From NCBI GenBank assembly GCA_947497945.1, contig CANMIP010000016.1:1-64000 (forward strand): a stretch of DNA of 64,000 nt, given 5' to 3'. How positions within the stretch are numbered: position 1 is the stretch's first letter; each line of letters opens with the position of its first letter. The notes beneath the pieces were generated by a model. The model saw only the letters and a list, made by a program, of their open reading frames with translations. It ran no database searches and had not been told where the DNA came from. Of this stretch, positions 19,807-31,635 are shown in pieces. A program made the position numbers and the translations under genes. Origin of the DNA: an uncultured Tropicimonas sp. (lineage in GTDB: Bacteria; Pseudomonadota; Alphaproteobacteria; Rhodobacterales; Rhodobacteraceae).

Positions 19807-20331
19807 TCAGGTCCGGCGCCGGAAGGGCGCGCCGGTGAGATACCACGCATAGGCGGGAATCTCGCGGAGCCGAGCGCGGAGCTGCTTGCGGGTGAGCGGG
19901 CCGGGCGGCAGCGGCGGGACCGCAATGCAGCGCAGGCCGAGGCGGCGTGCGATCAGGCGCGCGCGGGGAAGATGATAGCCGTCGGAGACGATTGCCACCC
20001 GGTCAGTGCCGATATCGCGCAGGATCGGCAGGGCGAAGGAGATGTTTTCCAGGGTGTTTGTCGAGGCCGCTTCCTCGCGGAACGCGGTTTCAGGGACGCC
20101 GGCATCGCGGCAGATCCGGCCGATGAGGCTGGCCTCGCTCGGAGGATGGCGGCCGACGCCGCCGCAGCCGACGATATGGCTTGCATGGCCTGTCTCGTAG
20201 AGATGTGCGGCATGGAGCGCGCGGCGTTTTAGCGTCGGCGAGGCGCGGCCGCCTTTCCAGACGGCGGCGCCGAGGACAAGCAGGACGACCGTTGTTTCAG
20301 GGCGATTGCCCGAAAGGGGGGGCGAGGCCAT
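19807..20331 (-). CDS. YdcF/DUF218-family protein
   Basis: Protein of 174 residues with the DUF218 core: VVLLVLGAAVWKGGRASPTLKRRALHAAHLYETG, then VGCGGVGRHPPSEASLIGRICRDAGVP and AIVSDGYHLPRARLIARRLGL in order. The family has a Rossmann-like fold and is linked to envelope processes, with SanA and ElyC as relatives, but no enzyme reaction is established. There is only a weak hydrophobic N-terminus and no clear membrane anchor. It is the last of four minus-strand genes after uvrB. Confidence 0.85.
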   Translation of the reverse strand: MASPPLSGNRPETTVVLLVLGAAVWKGGRASPTLKRRALHAAHLYETGHASHIVGCGGVGRHPPSEASLIGRICRDAGVPETAFREEAASTNTLENISFALPILRDIGTDRVAIVSDGYHLPRARLIARRLGLRCIAVPPLPPGPLTRKQLRARLREIPAYAWYLTGAPFRRRT

Positions 20332-20411
20332 CGCGTGGCTCTTTCGTGATTGCGGCTCTTTGCGTGCAAGGCTGACGGGCCTTTGGCGGAATTGCAATCC
20401 CGCGGGCGCCT

Positions 20412-21152
20412 TTAGAAGTCGAGCCAGGCGCCGATCTTCATCCCCTGCGTCTCGTCATTCTCGATGCCGAGCGTGACGGCGGATTCGAGGCTGAAGCCCC
20501 GGCCCAGCTTCATCACATAGGTGGGCTGTGCGCGGGTATAGGTGCCGTAATCGTCCAGGGCGCCGGATTGCATCTGAAGGTAGAAGAGCGTGCGGTCGCC
20601 GGGTTTGAAACCCAGGGTCGAATCGACCTTCCAGGCCACGGATTCGGTTTTTTCGAGCGCGCTGAGCTTGGCGTCGATATCGACCCAGCCGTCGATCCAG
20701 CGGGTTGTGAAGCCGCGCCCCCAGGCCATGCCGATTCGCAACTGGGTGTCGTTGACCTGTCGCCAGTCCCGATAACCGCCCATGCCGATCTCGAAGCCGT
20801 AGCTGCTGCGCCAGTTCGCGCGGCTGAAATTCCGGCGGAGAAAATAGACCGCGCTGTAGGTCTCGTTCTTTGGGCGCATTGTGCGGTCGATGCCGAAGGT
20901 CAGTTTCTCGGTCAGGCCGTATTCGAAATAGAACGCGTATTCCTGTGTGAGTTCAACAGGTTCGACGCCGGGGATCTGATAGCTGAGCCCGGTCACATAG
21001 GCTTGCATGTCGCCAAAGGTCGAGAAGGAGAGCGACGCGAAACCGTTTTTCTTGCCGCGTGGCCATGCGCCTCCCGCGATGGCGGGCTGCGCGGCCATCA
21101 ACAGGGCGAGGCAGAAGACGCCCAGGGCAAGGGAAAACAGGCGGGCTTTCAT
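20412..21152 (-). CDS. Outer-membrane beta-barrel-like secreted protein
   Basis: Protein of 246 residues. It starts MKARLFSLALGVFCLALLMA, a signal peptide ending AIA before GGAWPRGKKNG. The mature part alternates polar and hydrophobic residues in short strands with many aromatics and ends in the typical barrel C-terminus WLDF (terminal Phe). No named family is recognised with certainty. A GTG three codons earlier (21161) is an alternative start. Confidence 0.75.
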   Translation of the reverse strand: MKARLFSLALGVFCLALLMAAQPAIAGGAWPRGKKNGFASLSFSTFGDMQAYVTGLSYQIPGVEPVELTQEYAFYFEYGLTEKLTFGIDRTMRPKNETYSAVYFLRRNFSRANWRSSYGFEIGMGGYRDWRQVNDTQLRIGMAWGRGFTTRWIDGWVDIDAKLSALEKTESVAWKVDSTLGFKPGDRTLFYLQMQSGALDDYGTYTRAQPTYVMKLGRGFSLESAVTLGIENDETQGMKIGAWLDF

Positions 21153-21212
21153 ACCCGGCACGCTCGGTCATCATGGTTAAGAAGTGGTTACCCCGCAGCG
21201 GGGCGTGCCGGG

Positions 21213-21452
21213 TCAGACCGGTTTGGCCGGACGTCCCTCGCCGTCGACCGGCAGGTCCTCGCGGTGATCGGAGCCGTCCTCGACATTGTGCATCTCGGTC
21301 AGGATCAGGCGCAGCAGGATCATGAGCGTCGTGACCATCCCGGCGGAGATGTAGATTCCGATGACCGAAAACCAGCCGCCGCCCAGCAAGAGCATCAATC
21401 CGGCGCAGCTCGCGGCAACCGCAGTCGAGACAAGTATCAAACCGACAACCAT
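21213..21452 (-). CDS. Small membrane protein, two transmembrane helices
   Basis: Protein of 79 residues starting MVVGLILVSTAVAASCAGLM, with two hydrophobic helices (about residues 2-22 and 27-48) and an acidic/basic tail HNVEDGSDHREDLP. The ATG at 21452 has GGGGGAT upstream on the minus strand. A longer in-frame reading to 21575 has no conserved look and is not used. Function unknown. Confidence 0.65.
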   Translation of the reverse strand: MVVGLILVSTAVAASCAGLMLLLGGGWFSVIGIYISAGMVTTLMILLRLILTEMHNVEDGSDHREDLPVDGEGRPAKPV

Positions 21453-21639
21453 GAGTATCCCCCTGTCACCGGCTCCGGAGCCGGCAAAATCCGTCCGCTT
21501 TCGCTGGCCGGATTTGCCGGCACACGGACGATCAATGAATCTCTTGGGGAGAGAATCGCACGCCTTCCTTTGCAATCCGTAAAGGATCTCGAAACTGGGC
21601 GCGCGAATCTTGCCGATGGTTAACTGCCCCGTTCTCGGG

Positions 21640-23841
<2,202 letters not shown>

Positions 23842-24183
23842 GGGGTGACTCGCGTCTGGGGAACCGGTGGTCCGGTTTTGTTCCATTTCAGCCCTTGCGG
23901 CGCAAAGTTCAAGCGGCGCGTGTGTGGTTCCCCTTTCCGACGGCGAAACCGGGGGGCAGGACGCGGAGTTGTGATCGAATGAGATCAATAGGACTCGCGA
24001 TTCGCCCAAAATGACGTTACGGTAAGCACACGCAGCAGTACGGTTGCCAGCCGGTATGCCTCACGACCCACCCCATTCCCTCGATGCCGGCTGGCAACCA
24101 CTCACCCTCCCGAGACAGAATGGCCCCTTGCGTCGCGCCCGCGCGTTGGCGATATATCTGCCGTGATCCAAGGAGAGTTGCCC
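23842..24183. other. Divergent intergenic region uvrB / complex I subunit, with 13-bp inverted repeat
   Basis: GGTTGCCAGCCGG (24042-24054) and CCGGCTGGCAACC (24087-24099) are a perfect 13-bp inverted repeat separated by 32 bp, located between the two divergent genes. It could be a two-site operator or a transcribed hairpin. The rest of the interval shows no gene; a GTG at 24163 is in frame with the downstream gene but the ATG at 24184 has the better ribosome site. Confidence 0.6.
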
Positions 24184-24495
24184 ATGCGCGCGCGCATCTA
24201 TCAGCCAGCCAAGAACCCCATGCAGTCCGGGACCGGCAAGACCAAGGTCTGGATGCTGGAGCTTGTGCCGTCGGGTGGCCGCGAGATCGACCCGCTGATG
24301 GGCTGGCCGAGCAATTCGGACATGGCCGCGCAGATCAAGATGAAATTCGCCAGCCGCGAGGCCGCCGAGGATTATGCCAAATCCAAGGGGCTCGATTACG
24401 TCGTGGTTGCACCGAAGAAGCGCAAACCGGTGATTCGCCAGGGCGGCTATGGCGAGAATTTCGCCACCAATCGCCGGACGGTCTGGACCCACTGA
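24184..24495 (+). CDS. ETC complex I subunit, NDUFS4-like (18 kDa type)
   Basis: Protein of 103 residues of the NDUFS4/ETC_C1 family, a supernumerary complex I subunit shared by alphaproteobacteria and mitochondria. Family marks are RARIYQPAKNPMQSGTGKTK, W at WMLELVP, and the C-terminal YGENFATNRRTVWTH. The ATG at 24184 follows AAGGAGAG. It binds at the peripheral arm of NADH:quinone oxidoreductase; the nuo operon itself is not in the window. Confidence 0.93.
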   Translation: MRARIYQPAKNPMQSGTGKTKVWMLELVPSGGREIDPLMGWPSNSDMAAQIKMKFASREAAEDYAKSKGLDYVVVAPKKRKPVIRQGGYGENFATNRRTVWTH

Positions 24496-24743
24496 CCGCT
24501 CCGAAAGGCATGTCCGACAGGCGTGGGTGACGTTGGGTCAGGCCTCGACTGCGCGGGATTTGGCTACTCTGTGCAGGAATGGGCGACAAACTCTTGCAAG
24601 AACGATCTCTGTGGGCCATATCCGGATATGCGACCGTTACCGCACACAGATTGTCTCCTTACTGGCTTCAGTCTTGATTGCACTGACTGACGCAGACGTT
24701 GCCGCAATTCCGCGAGCAGCGAATTACAACTAGGAGACGACGG

Positions 24744-24950
24744 ATGGCCACTGGCACCGTGAAATGGTTCAACACCACCAAAGGCTACGGCTTCATTCAA
24801 CCCGATGGCGGCAAGAAGGACGTTTTCGTTCATATCAGCGCCGTTGAGCGTTCCGGTCTCACCGGTCTGGCCGATGGCCAGAAGGTGAACTTCGACATCG
24901 AAGCTGGCCGCGACGGTCGCGAATCCGCGATCAACCTCGAAGCGATGTAA
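24744..24950 (+). CDS. cspA: Cold-shock protein, CspA family
   Basis: Single cold-shock domain of 68 residues: [20 protein letters not shown] contains RNP1 (KGYGFI) and DVFVHISAV contains RNP2. It binds single-stranded RNA/DNA as an RNA chaperone. TAGGAGACGACGG precedes the ATG. The 248 bp upstream is gene-free and may include a long 5' leader; a perfect 14-nt palindrome CATATCCGGATATG lies at 24617-24630. A strong terminator follows. Confidence 0.97.
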   Translation: MATGTVKWFNTTKGYGFIQPDGGKKDVFVHISAVERSGLTGLADGQKVNFDIEAGRDGRESAINLEAM

Positions 24951-24988
24951 GCTTCGACAGGTTCGGGCGAGATTCGCCTGAACGGTTT

Positions 24989-25020
24989 TTCGGGGCCCGC
25001 TGGGGCCCCGAATTGTTTTT
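24989..25020 (+). terminator. Rho-independent terminator of the cold-shock gene
   Basis: TTCGGGGCCC and GGGCCCCGAA form a perfect 10-bp stem around a GCTG loop, followed by TTGTTTTT. Confidence 0.93.
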
Positions 25021-25035
25021 GCTCCCGCGCTGCCC

Positions 25036-25875
25036 TCAGACAGGCTGCTTGAGCGGACGGTCGAGCATCTCCCGCGCCTGTTGCCATGTCGCAACCGGGC
25101 GCTCGTATTTCTCACAGAGTTCCACAGCACGAGACACCAGCGCGGCATTGGACGGCGCGAGCGTGTCCTTGTCGATCCGGACATTGTCCTCCAGGCCGGT
25201 CCGCGTATGGCCGCCCTCGGCGATGCACCATTCATTGACCACGATCTGGTTGCGGCCAATGCCTGCGGCGCACCAGTCGGCCTCCGGCGCAAGCCGCTTG
25301 ATCGTCTTGATGTAATAGTCGAACACGTCGCGATCGACCGGCATCGCGTTCTTCACGCCCATGACGAATTGCACATAGAGCCGGCCGGGGATGCGCCCGT
25401 CGCGATTCATCGCCACGGCCTGGTGGATATGGCTGAGGTCGAAAGCCTCGATCTCCGGCTTGACGTCATAGGTCCGCATCTCGCTGGCGAGCCAGTCGAC
25501 GAGGTCCGGCGGGTTCTCGTAGACGCGGGTCGGGAAGTTGTTGGAGCCGACCGAGAGCGAGGCCATGTCCGGGGATAGCGGCAACATGCCGCCGCGCGCG
25601 GGGCCCGCCCCGGAGCGCCCGCCGGTGGAGAATTGCAGGATCATGCCGGGGCAGTGTTTTTCCAGCCCCTCCTTGAGGCGGGCGAATTTCTCCGGGTCCG
25701 AGCTGGGTGTGCCGTCGTCATTGCGCACGTGGCAATGGGCGATGGCGGCGCCGGCTTCGAAGCTTTCGTGAACGCTTTCAACCTGTTCGGTGACCGTGAC
25801 CGGGACCGCGGGGTTGTTTTCCTTGGTGGCTACGGAGCCGGTGATGGCGACGCAGATGATACAGGGCTTCTTCAT
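25036..25875 (-). CDS. BKACE-family beta-keto acid cleavage enzyme
   Basis: Protein of 279 residues in the BKACE (formerly DUF849; Kce-like) family. These zinc enzymes condense a beta-keto acid with acetyl-CoA to give acetoacetate and a new CoA ester. Landmarks are AITGSVATKENNPAVPVT at the N-terminus, the metal-binding HCH in AAIAHCHVRNDDG (H47 and H49), and LSVGSNNFPTRVYENPP. The substrate differs between subfamilies (3-keto-5-aminohexanoate, dehydrocarnitine and others) and cannot be set from the sequence. It stands alone on the minus strand, between the cold-shock gene and the RTX gene. Confidence 0.9.
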   Translation of the reverse strand: MKKPCIICVAITGSVATKENNPAVPVTVTEQVESVHESFEAGAAIAHCHVRNDDGTPSSDPEKFARLKEGLEKHCPGMILQFSTGGRSGAGPARGGMLPLSPDMASLSVGSNNFPTRVYENPPDLVDWLASEMRTYDVKPEIEAFDLSHIHQAVAMNRDGRIPGRLYVQFVMGVKNAMPVDRDVFDYYIKTIKRLAPEADWCAAGIGRNQIVVNEWCIAEGGHTRTGLEDNVRIDKDTLAPSNAALVSRAVELCEKYERPVATWQQAREMLDRPLKQPV

Positions 25876-25967
25876 GGCCCGAGCCTTTCGAGATGCATTT
25901 GACGGCCGCAGATTGCGCTACGGCGCCGGGAATGCAAGCTGTGATAGGCGCGCAGGGGCGGGCTGTC

Positions 25968-28900
25968 TCACCCGAAGAGGAAATCGCCGGCGTCGATGGT
26001 CGTGGCCGGGGCCATCAGCATGATCGAGGTGTCGCCAAAGGAGATCGCGACATTGCCGGTCGCGTGTTCGACGATCGACAGTTCATCGAAGGAGGTGACC
26101 GAATCCTGGATGCGGATCACATCATCGGCGTCGAAATCGTAGATATTGTGCCTGCTGTCGTCATTGTCGAACACGAAGATATCCGCGCCCGCGCCGCCAT
26201 AGATCCAGCCGCCGCCATTGCCCGCGACCAGCGTGTCATCGCCGTCGCCGCCGTCAAGAAGGTCCGTCCCGTCGCCGCCTTCCAGCCGGTCATTGCCATC
26301 CTCGCCGTAGAGACGGTCGTCGCCGATGCCGCCGATCAGCCTGTCCGCGGCAGCGCCGCCATAGAGATAGTCATTGCCGGCGCCGCCATCCAGCAGGTCC
26401 GAGCCGCCATCGCCGAAGAGCCTGTCCGCCCCGTCGGCCCCGTGCAATATGTCATCGCCGGCGCCGCCTTCCAGCAGGTCGCGGCCCTCGCCGCCATTCA
26501 GCCAGTCATTGCCTGCATCGCCATAGAGCCAGTCATCTTCGGCGCCGGCATCCAGCATGTCGTCGCCATAGCCGCCGGTAAGCTGGTCGCGCCCCTCACC
26601 GCCAATGAGCACATCTGCATCATTGCCGCCGAAGAGGCGGTCATCGCCCGCCCCGCCCAGCAGCGTGTCGTCGCCATCGCCGCCATAGATGTAGTCCTGC
26701 TCGTCACCGCCATCGAGGATGTCCGCGCCATCATGGCCGTAGAGCGTGTCCTTGTCGGCGCCGCCCTGCAGGCTGTCATCGCCCGCACCGCCCATCAGCA
26801 GGTCGCGGCCTTCGCCGCCCGAAAGGTAATCCGCGCCGTCATCGCCGATCAGCTTGTCGCCGCCATTGCCGCCAATGAGGGTGTCGTTGCCGTCGCCGCC
26901 GCGCAGCAGGTCGTCGCCGTCGCCGCCGTTCAGCAGGTCGTTCCCGCTGTCGCCGGAGATGTCGTCATTGCCGGTTCCGCCCAGCAGCGTGTCTTCGCCG
27001 CCGCCGCCCTTGATCCGGTCGTCGCCGTCGCCGCCCTTGACGAGGTCATTGCCATTGCCGCCCTCGATCACGTCGTTGCCGGACCCGCCGAAGAGCTGGT
27101 CGTCGCCCGCCTTGGCGAGGATCGTATCATTGCCGGTGCCGCCGAAAACCGTGTCGCCACCGTCGCTTGCATAGGTGCTGTCGATGAACACATCGTCGCC
27201 GCAACCCAGAGAGACGATGTCCTCGCCGCTGGTGTCGCGGACATAATCATGGCCGTTTCCGCCATCGACGACGTCATGTCCCGAGCCGCTGAGGATATAG
27301 TCATCGCTGGCATCGCCCGAGATCAGGTCGTCGCCGCTGTCGCCGGTGATGTAGTCGGCTCCGTCGCCGCCCTGCAGCCCGTCATCGCCGCTTCCGCCGA
27401 TGATCCCGTCATCGCCGTCGCCGCCGCTGATGATGTCGTCGCCGCTATTGCCTTCGAGCCAGTCGCTGCCGCCCTCGCCGAGAACGGTATCCTGGCCATC
27501 GCCGCCGATGATGAGGTCGTTGCCATCCCCGGACTGGATGAAGACTTCGCTGTCCGTGCCATCGATCAGGGTGCCGCCATTGGCGAGAAGGTCGGCGCTG
27601 CCGCCCCAGACGGCGAAATCGAGGCCTTGGGTGATGATGGCGAGGGCCTCGATCAGGTCGGCCTCGTCCGGCTCGCCAGGGTCGTCCGCCTCGCCGCCAA
27701 AGACGACCTGGACAACGCCATAGGCGCCGATATCGAACAGCGCGGTGCTTTCGGACGTGCCGACAGAGCCAGTGACCGTCAGGATCGGGGTCGCGTCGGG
27801 GTCGTTCAGCGCGCCGCTGGTGCTCAGGGAGGTCGTCTCGTAGGGCATGTCGACCAGCCCGAGCGACACGAGGTCCAGCGAGATCTGGGTGTCGGTCTCG
27901 GCACGGGAGGCAATGTAGACAACCGTTTCGGTCTCGTCGGCATAGACATAGACATGGCCGTTGCCGAAATCGTAGCGCGACAACAGCTCCTTGCCGGAAA
28001 CGTTGTTGCCCAGCATGGCGATGGTCTCGCCGGAGATCGTCAGCGTGTCGTCGCCCTCATTGCCGGTCAGCGTGATGTCGGTGGTTTGCTGGACCGGCCA
28101 GACGAAGGCGGCGTCGACCCCTTCCATCACCATTTCCGAGAACACCCAGAGCAGCACCGAGGCGCCGCGCATACCGAGCTCGTCCGAATTGTTGCCGGCC
28201 ACGTTCCATTCGGTGACGTAATAGTCGAGCTCGCCGAAGCGGCCGCTTTCGGTCCAGTCGTCGAGATAGTCGAAGCGGTAATCGGTGTTTTCGAGATTCT
28301 CGTAGGTGCCGGAGGCGTAGTAATGCGTCACCACGGCGTCGATGGCGGCGGCGGCCCCGTCGGTGATGTTGTCGATCAGGTAGGCGTTCTGCACCCAGCC
28401 CTTCTCGGTCGAGTAGGCGCCGTACTGGCCGCGCTGGATGGCGATATCCGGCTCGGTCTGCAGGCTGCCTTCGGCCTTGAGCTGGTCGATCGCGGCTTGC
28501 GAGGCCTCGGCGATCACGCTGGCGATCTTGGCGTATTCGGTGACGTTCATCTCGCCACCCAGCCAGTATTCGTTGCCGATCTCCAGGCACATCACCTCGG
28601 CGCCGCCGAAAGTGCCCGACAGCAGGTTGTAGACGAAATCGTAGACATCGCCATAGGCGCTGCCCAGCGGCTCGCGGGTGCCGAGGGCGCCCTCTCCGAG
28701 CAGGTTTCCGGTGGGGATGACGATATTGACGCCGACGCCGAGCGCCGCCGCGTCGGTCATGAAGTCGGACAGCGGCAGCAGGTCCCTGTACTCGCCGCGT
28801 TCGGGGTCCCAGCCGATGGTCTTGTCCGGTTCGTTGATGTCGAAGAACCATTCGGTGACGGTGCCGCCGGGATATCGCAGGTTGCTCAGGCCGAGATCCT

Positions 28901-29024
28901 GAACTGCCTCGTCATATGTGCCGTCTTCCATGCGGTCGCGGTCGATCAGGAAATTGCCACCGAGCATGTCGGAGGACACCGTTCCCAGCGAGCCCGATGT
29001 CTGAAAAGAAATGCTCGTAACCAT
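25968..29024 (-). CDS. RTX calcium-binding protein with N-terminal glycosidase-like domain
   Basis: Protein of 1018 residues. Residues 1-300 resemble a clan-A (beta/alpha)8 glycosidase, arabinofuranosidase-like: [16 protein letters not shown], a candidate acid/base pair N151-E152 in CLEIGNEYW and a candidate nucleophile E272 in YYVTEWN. A beta-rich linker follows. From about residue 488 to 953 there are dozens of GGxGxDxLx nonapeptides that bind calcium outside the cell. The last 60 residues ([10 protein letters not shown] onward) look like a type I secretion signal. It has no Sec signal, as expected for type I export; no exporter genes are in the window. I use the ATG at 29024 ([11 protein letters not shown]); 19 more codons are open upstream. 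Glycan target unknown. Confidence 0.9.
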   Translation of the reverse strand: MVTSISFQTSGSLGTVSSDMLGGNFLIDRDRMEDGTYDEAVQDLGLSNLRYPGGTVTEWFFDINEPDKTIGWDPERGEYRDLLPLSDFMTDAAALGVGVNIVIPTGNLLGEGALGTREPLGSAYGDVYDFVYNLLSGTFGGAEVMCLEIGNEYWLGGEMNVTEYAKIASVIAEASQAAIDQLKAEGSLQTEPDIAIQRGQYGAYSTEKGWVQNAYLIDNITDGAAAAIDAVVTHYYASGTYENLENTDYRFDYLDDWTESGRFGELDYYVTEWNVAGNNSDELGMRGASVLLWVFSEMVMEGVDAAFVWPVQQTTDITLTGNEGDDTLTISGETIAMLGNNVSGKELLSRYDFGNGHVYVYADETETVVYIASRAETDTQISLDLVSLGLVDMPYETTSLSTSGALNDPDATPILTVTGSVGTSESTALFDIGAYGVVQVVFGGEADDPGEPDEADLIEALAIITQGLDFAVWGGSADLLANGGTLIDGTDSEVFIQSGDGNDLIIGGDGQDTVLGEGGSDWLEGNSGDDIISGGDGDDGIIGGSGDDGLQGGDGADYITGDSGDDLISGDASDDYILSGSGHDVVDGGNGHDYVRDTSGEDIVSLGCGDDVFIDSTYASDGGDTVFGGTGNDTILAKAGDDQLFGGSGNDVIEGGNGNDLVKGGDGDDRIKGGGGEDTLLGGTGNDDISGDSGNDLLNGGDGDDLLRGGDGNDTLIGGNGGDKLIGDDGADYLSGGEGRDLLMGGAGDDSLQGGADKDTLYGHDGADILDGGDEQDYIYGGDGDDTLLGGAGDDRLFGGNDADVLIGGEGRDQLTGGYGDDMLDAGAEDDWLYGDAGNDWLNGGEGRDLLEGGAGDDILHGADGADRLFGDGGSDLLDGGAGNDYLYGGAAADRLIGGIGDDRLYGEDGNDRLEGGDGTDLLDGGDGDDTLVAGNGGGWIYGGAGADIFVFDNDDSRHNIYDFDADDVIRIQDSVTSFDELSIVEHATGNVAISFGDTSIMLMAPATTIDAGDFLFG

Positions 29025-29338
29025 CCCGACCGCTCCGCTTTCGCCTGGTTTGCCCAACCTCCCGGGAGGGCACAGGCGCACTTGTTGCAGGGGCCAGGAT
29101 GCTGGAGTCAGCCTTTACCTCTCTTTAACGCAATGTGGCGAAATTGTGGCAAGCCGTTAGGATTTGCTTCAACCCCTGGCTATCGCCGCTCGCGCGCGGC
29201 GGGCCAGCCGGTCCGGCCGCGCCTGTGGGCGCCAAACTTCCGACGAAATTGTTTGCCAAAAATCAAGGAAATAGGCAGAGGACACGAGGAGCGGGGCGCA
29301 GCGACGCACCGCCGGCAGGCATTTGAAAGGACATTGTC
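29025..29338. other. Divergent intergenic region
   Basis: A stretch of 314 bp between the RTX gene (minus) and the sulfotransferase-GT90 gene (plus). It contains a relatively AT-rich part around 29110-29150 suited to promoters and a very GC-rich part near 29190-29225. No gene or recognised operator is seen. Confidence 0.4.
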
Positions 29339-31078
29339 ATGGACGCGCGCGCGCCCGTTGTCTTCCAGATCGGGTTTAACCGCTGCGGCACGAAGTTCAT
29401 TACCGACCTGTTCCAGTCGAACGGCTACGAGGCGCGTCACTGGGGCAGGGGCGGGCTGGCGGAGGACATCTTCCATGCCAAGGCCGCGGGCCTGCGCCCC
29501 TTGCAGGACTGGCCGAATGCCCGACTGTTCTCCGATCTCGAAAGCGTGCATCGCTATGACAAGCCGATGCTGGAGGGCTACAAGGAGTTCCGCTTTCTCG
29601 AAGAGCATTTCCCCGACGCGCTTTTCATCCTCAACGAACGGGATCCGGAGGCCTGGGCGGCCAGCCGCGCCAGCCATCACGACGGGCAGTATATCCGCTT
29701 TCACGCCCATCACCTGGGCCTGCCGCTGAGCGAGGTGCCGCATTACTGGTTGCGCGACTGGGACCGCCATATCGGCGACGTGGTTGCGCATTTCGAGGGT
29801 AGCGAGAAGCTGATCCGCTACAATATCGACACCGACCGGCCGGCGGATCTGGCGGAGCGGCTCGCACCCTGGTTCACCTTCGGAAGGATCCCGGGCGGGC
29901 CGGGACGGAAGACCTTCGAGCGCCGCGAGCGCCAGCTCGAGACCTTGCAGGCGCAGCTCAGGGGCGCCGAGCCCCTGCGCCGCCCGCCGCCGGTGGACCG
30001 TCTCTTCGTCGAGAGCGTGGCCCGACATTGCGCCCCGCACGCCCCCCATCCCGACGCGCCGCTGGACACGCGCCGTCATTCGGCGCTGCAGGCGGTCTGG
30101 GACGGCCGAGGCAAGGTCTTGGACCGGCACGGAAAACCCTGGCCCGTGATCCGCGTCGATGGCTGGGAGCGCGACATCTTCCTTGCCCGCCCGCGCGTGC
30201 CCAAGCTGGACCGGCTCCAGGGCGTGCTCAACGAGGTGCTGTCCCTGCACCGACCCCGGCAGATGGAGGTCGACATGCAGGACGGGCGCAATCTCGGCGC
30301 GGACGGGATGCGCGCGCCCGATGTGCCGATCGTGACCTATAACCGCCGTCCCGACGCGGCCAATCTCGTGCTGTGGCCGCTGCCCGGCTATCACACGATC
30401 GGCGAGCGGCATTTTGCCCAGCCCGAGACGCCGGACCCGATTCCCTTCGAGGAGAAGGCGGACAGGCTGGCCTGGCGCGGGAATCTCGCGGGCCGGGCGC
30501 TGTCGGGGCGGTTTGATCCCGAGCTGCCGCGCCGTCCTTCGCACCAGATCCTGCAGGACCTGATGAAGACCACGCGCGGCTCCGAGACCGAGATGGCACT
30601 GGAAGCGGAGATGATGCAGCTCACGCGCTACGATTTCGTGACCCGGCATTTCGGGCAGGCGGATTTCGATATCGGCTTCACGCTGCCGGACCAGTTCTCG
30701 CGGCTGCGCGAGGGGTCGCTGCTGTCGCTCTATTGCATGAAGCACGAGCCGCTGTCCTGGCTCTACGGCTCTCGATATATCGCCTCGCTCTCCGGCCATG
30801 ATACCGGCTCCAACTTCTTCACCGCGGCCAATTCGAACTCGGTCGTGCTGAAGGAAGAAGATGGCTGGGAGCTGTTCTACACCGGCGCGTTCCGGCCCTG
30901 GCAGCATTATGTGCCGCTGGAGCCCGGCGCCGGCGATGTGGAGGAGAAGCTGGACTGGGCGCGGAACAACCCGGCGCGCTGCGCCGAGATGATCGCGGCA
31001 AGCCAGGCGATGTGCGCCCGTTTCGCCAGTCCGAAATACCGCCGGGAGATCCTGAACCTGATCCTCGACAGCTTCTGA
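29339..31078 (+). CDS. Sulfotransferase-like / GT90 (CAP10-like) glycosyltransferase fusion protein
   Basis: Protein of 579 residues with two apparent domains. Residues 1 to about 190 look like a sulfotransferase: FQIGFNRCGTKFITDLF (residues 8-24) fits the PAPS 5'-phosphosulfate loop and FILNERDPEAWAASRASH the 3'-phosphate region. Residues from about 230 to the end match GT90/CAP10 glycosyltransferases: LAWRGNLAG, then YGSRYIASLSGHDTGSNFF, NSVVLKEEDGWELFY and PWQHYVPL in order. The likely role is building and sulfating a surface glycan, but acceptor and sugar are unknown. No signal peptide, so it acts in the cytoplasm. A second sulfotransferase gene follows at 31636. Confidence 0.8.
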   Translation: MDARAPVVFQIGFNRCGTKFITDLFQSNGYEARHWGRGGLAEDIFHAKAAGLRPLQDWPNARLFSDLESVHRYDKPMLEGYKEFRFLEEHFPDALFILNERDPEAWAASRASHHDGQYIRFHAHHLGLPLSEVPHYWLRDWDRHIGDVVAHFEGSEKLIRYNIDTDRPADLAERLAPWFTFGRIPGGPGRKTFERRERQLETLQAQLRGAEPLRRPPPVDRLFVESVARHCAPHAPHPDAPLDTRRHSALQAVWDGRGKVLDRHGKPWPVIRVDGWERDIFLARPRVPKLDRLQGVLNEVLSLHRPRQMEVDMQDGRNLGADGMRAPDVPIVTYNRRPDAANLVLWPLPGYHTIGERHFAQPETPDPIPFEEKADRLAWRGNLAGRALSGRFDPELPRRPSHQILQDLMKTTRGSETEMALEAEMMQLTRYDFVTRHFGQADFDIGFTLPDQFSRLREGSLLSLYCMKHEPLSWLYGSRYIASLSGHDTGSNFFTAANSNSVVLKEEDGWELFYTGAFRPWQHYVPLEPGAGDVEEKLDWARNNPARCAEMIAASQAMCARFASPKYRREILNLILDSF

Positions 31079-31171
31079 GCACGCGGCGGATGCGGGCCGG
31101 GCAGCCTGTCGAATTGCGGGATCGGCAAGGTCCCGGCAGCGTCGCGAGGCCGGTCTGCCGACGCGGGGTGG

Positions 31172-31191
31172 GCGGGGCCTTGACGCCCCGC
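31172..31191. terminator. Hairpin between convergent genes
   Basis: GCGGGGC and GCCCCGC form a 7-bp stem with a CTTGAC loop between the stops of the GT90 fusion gene and the YeaQ-like gene. There is no T-run, so its terminator role is uncertain. Confidence 0.35.
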
Positions 31192-31232
31192 TGCCTGCGC
31201 AAGGCGGCCGGCAAGGCCCGCAGCCCGGCCGT

Positions 31233-31514
31233 TCAGACCCGTTTCACGATCCGGATCAGCAGCAGCACCACAGCGGCGCCGATTGCCGCCGAGATGACCG
31301 AGCCAAAAAAGCCCGCACCGAAATCGATGCCGATCAAGGGCAGTGCCCAGTTCGCCAGGATCGCCCCGCCGATGCCCAGCACCGTGTTGCCGAGAAACCC
31401 GAAGCCCCCGCCAGCGACCATTTTCCCAGCCAGCCAGCCGGCCAGGGCACCGATCACGATTGCGATGAACCAGCCGGAAAACACCATTGTGTCCGCCGCA
31501 GCCACGTCTTCCAT
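31233..31514 (-). CDS. GlsB/YeaQ/YmgE-family stress membrane protein
   Basis: Protein of 93 residues with about three membrane helices: FSGWFIAIVIGALAGWLAGK, then GFGFLGNTVLGIGGAILANW and FFGSVISAAIGAAVVLLLIR. The G-G-F-G-F-x-G-N-x-x-x-G-I-x-G pattern is diagnostic of this transglycosylase-associated/YeaQ family, which is stress induced but without a defined activity. The ATG at 31514 follows GGGAGAGACAGG on the minus strand; an ATG nine codons in would also fit. Confidence 0.88.
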   Translation of the reverse strand: MEDVAAADTMVFSGWFIAIVIGALAGWLAGKMVAGGGFGFLGNTVLGIGGAILANWALPLIGIDFGAGFFGSVISAAIGAAVVLLLIRIVKRV

Positions 31515-31635
31515 CCTGTCTCTCCCGTCATGTCGCCCGACCCTCTGTCTAGCATCTTCCGTCGTCCGGTCGAGACGGTTCTCGTTCCCGTCGGCCCATG
31601 ATAGGGGATCCCGGCAATTGCCCGGGTTCCCCATC

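Noticed and set aside
26165-27560. CRISPR-like array of short repeats
   Set aside because: The units are degenerate nonapeptide codons of an RTX protein, without exact repeats or spacers.
25893-29729. Very long open frame (about 1278 codons) on the plus strand opposite the RTX gene
   Set aside because: It mirrors the GGxGxD repeats on the other strand and looks like composition-driven AVIA-type sequence; the minus-strand frame has real family motifs.
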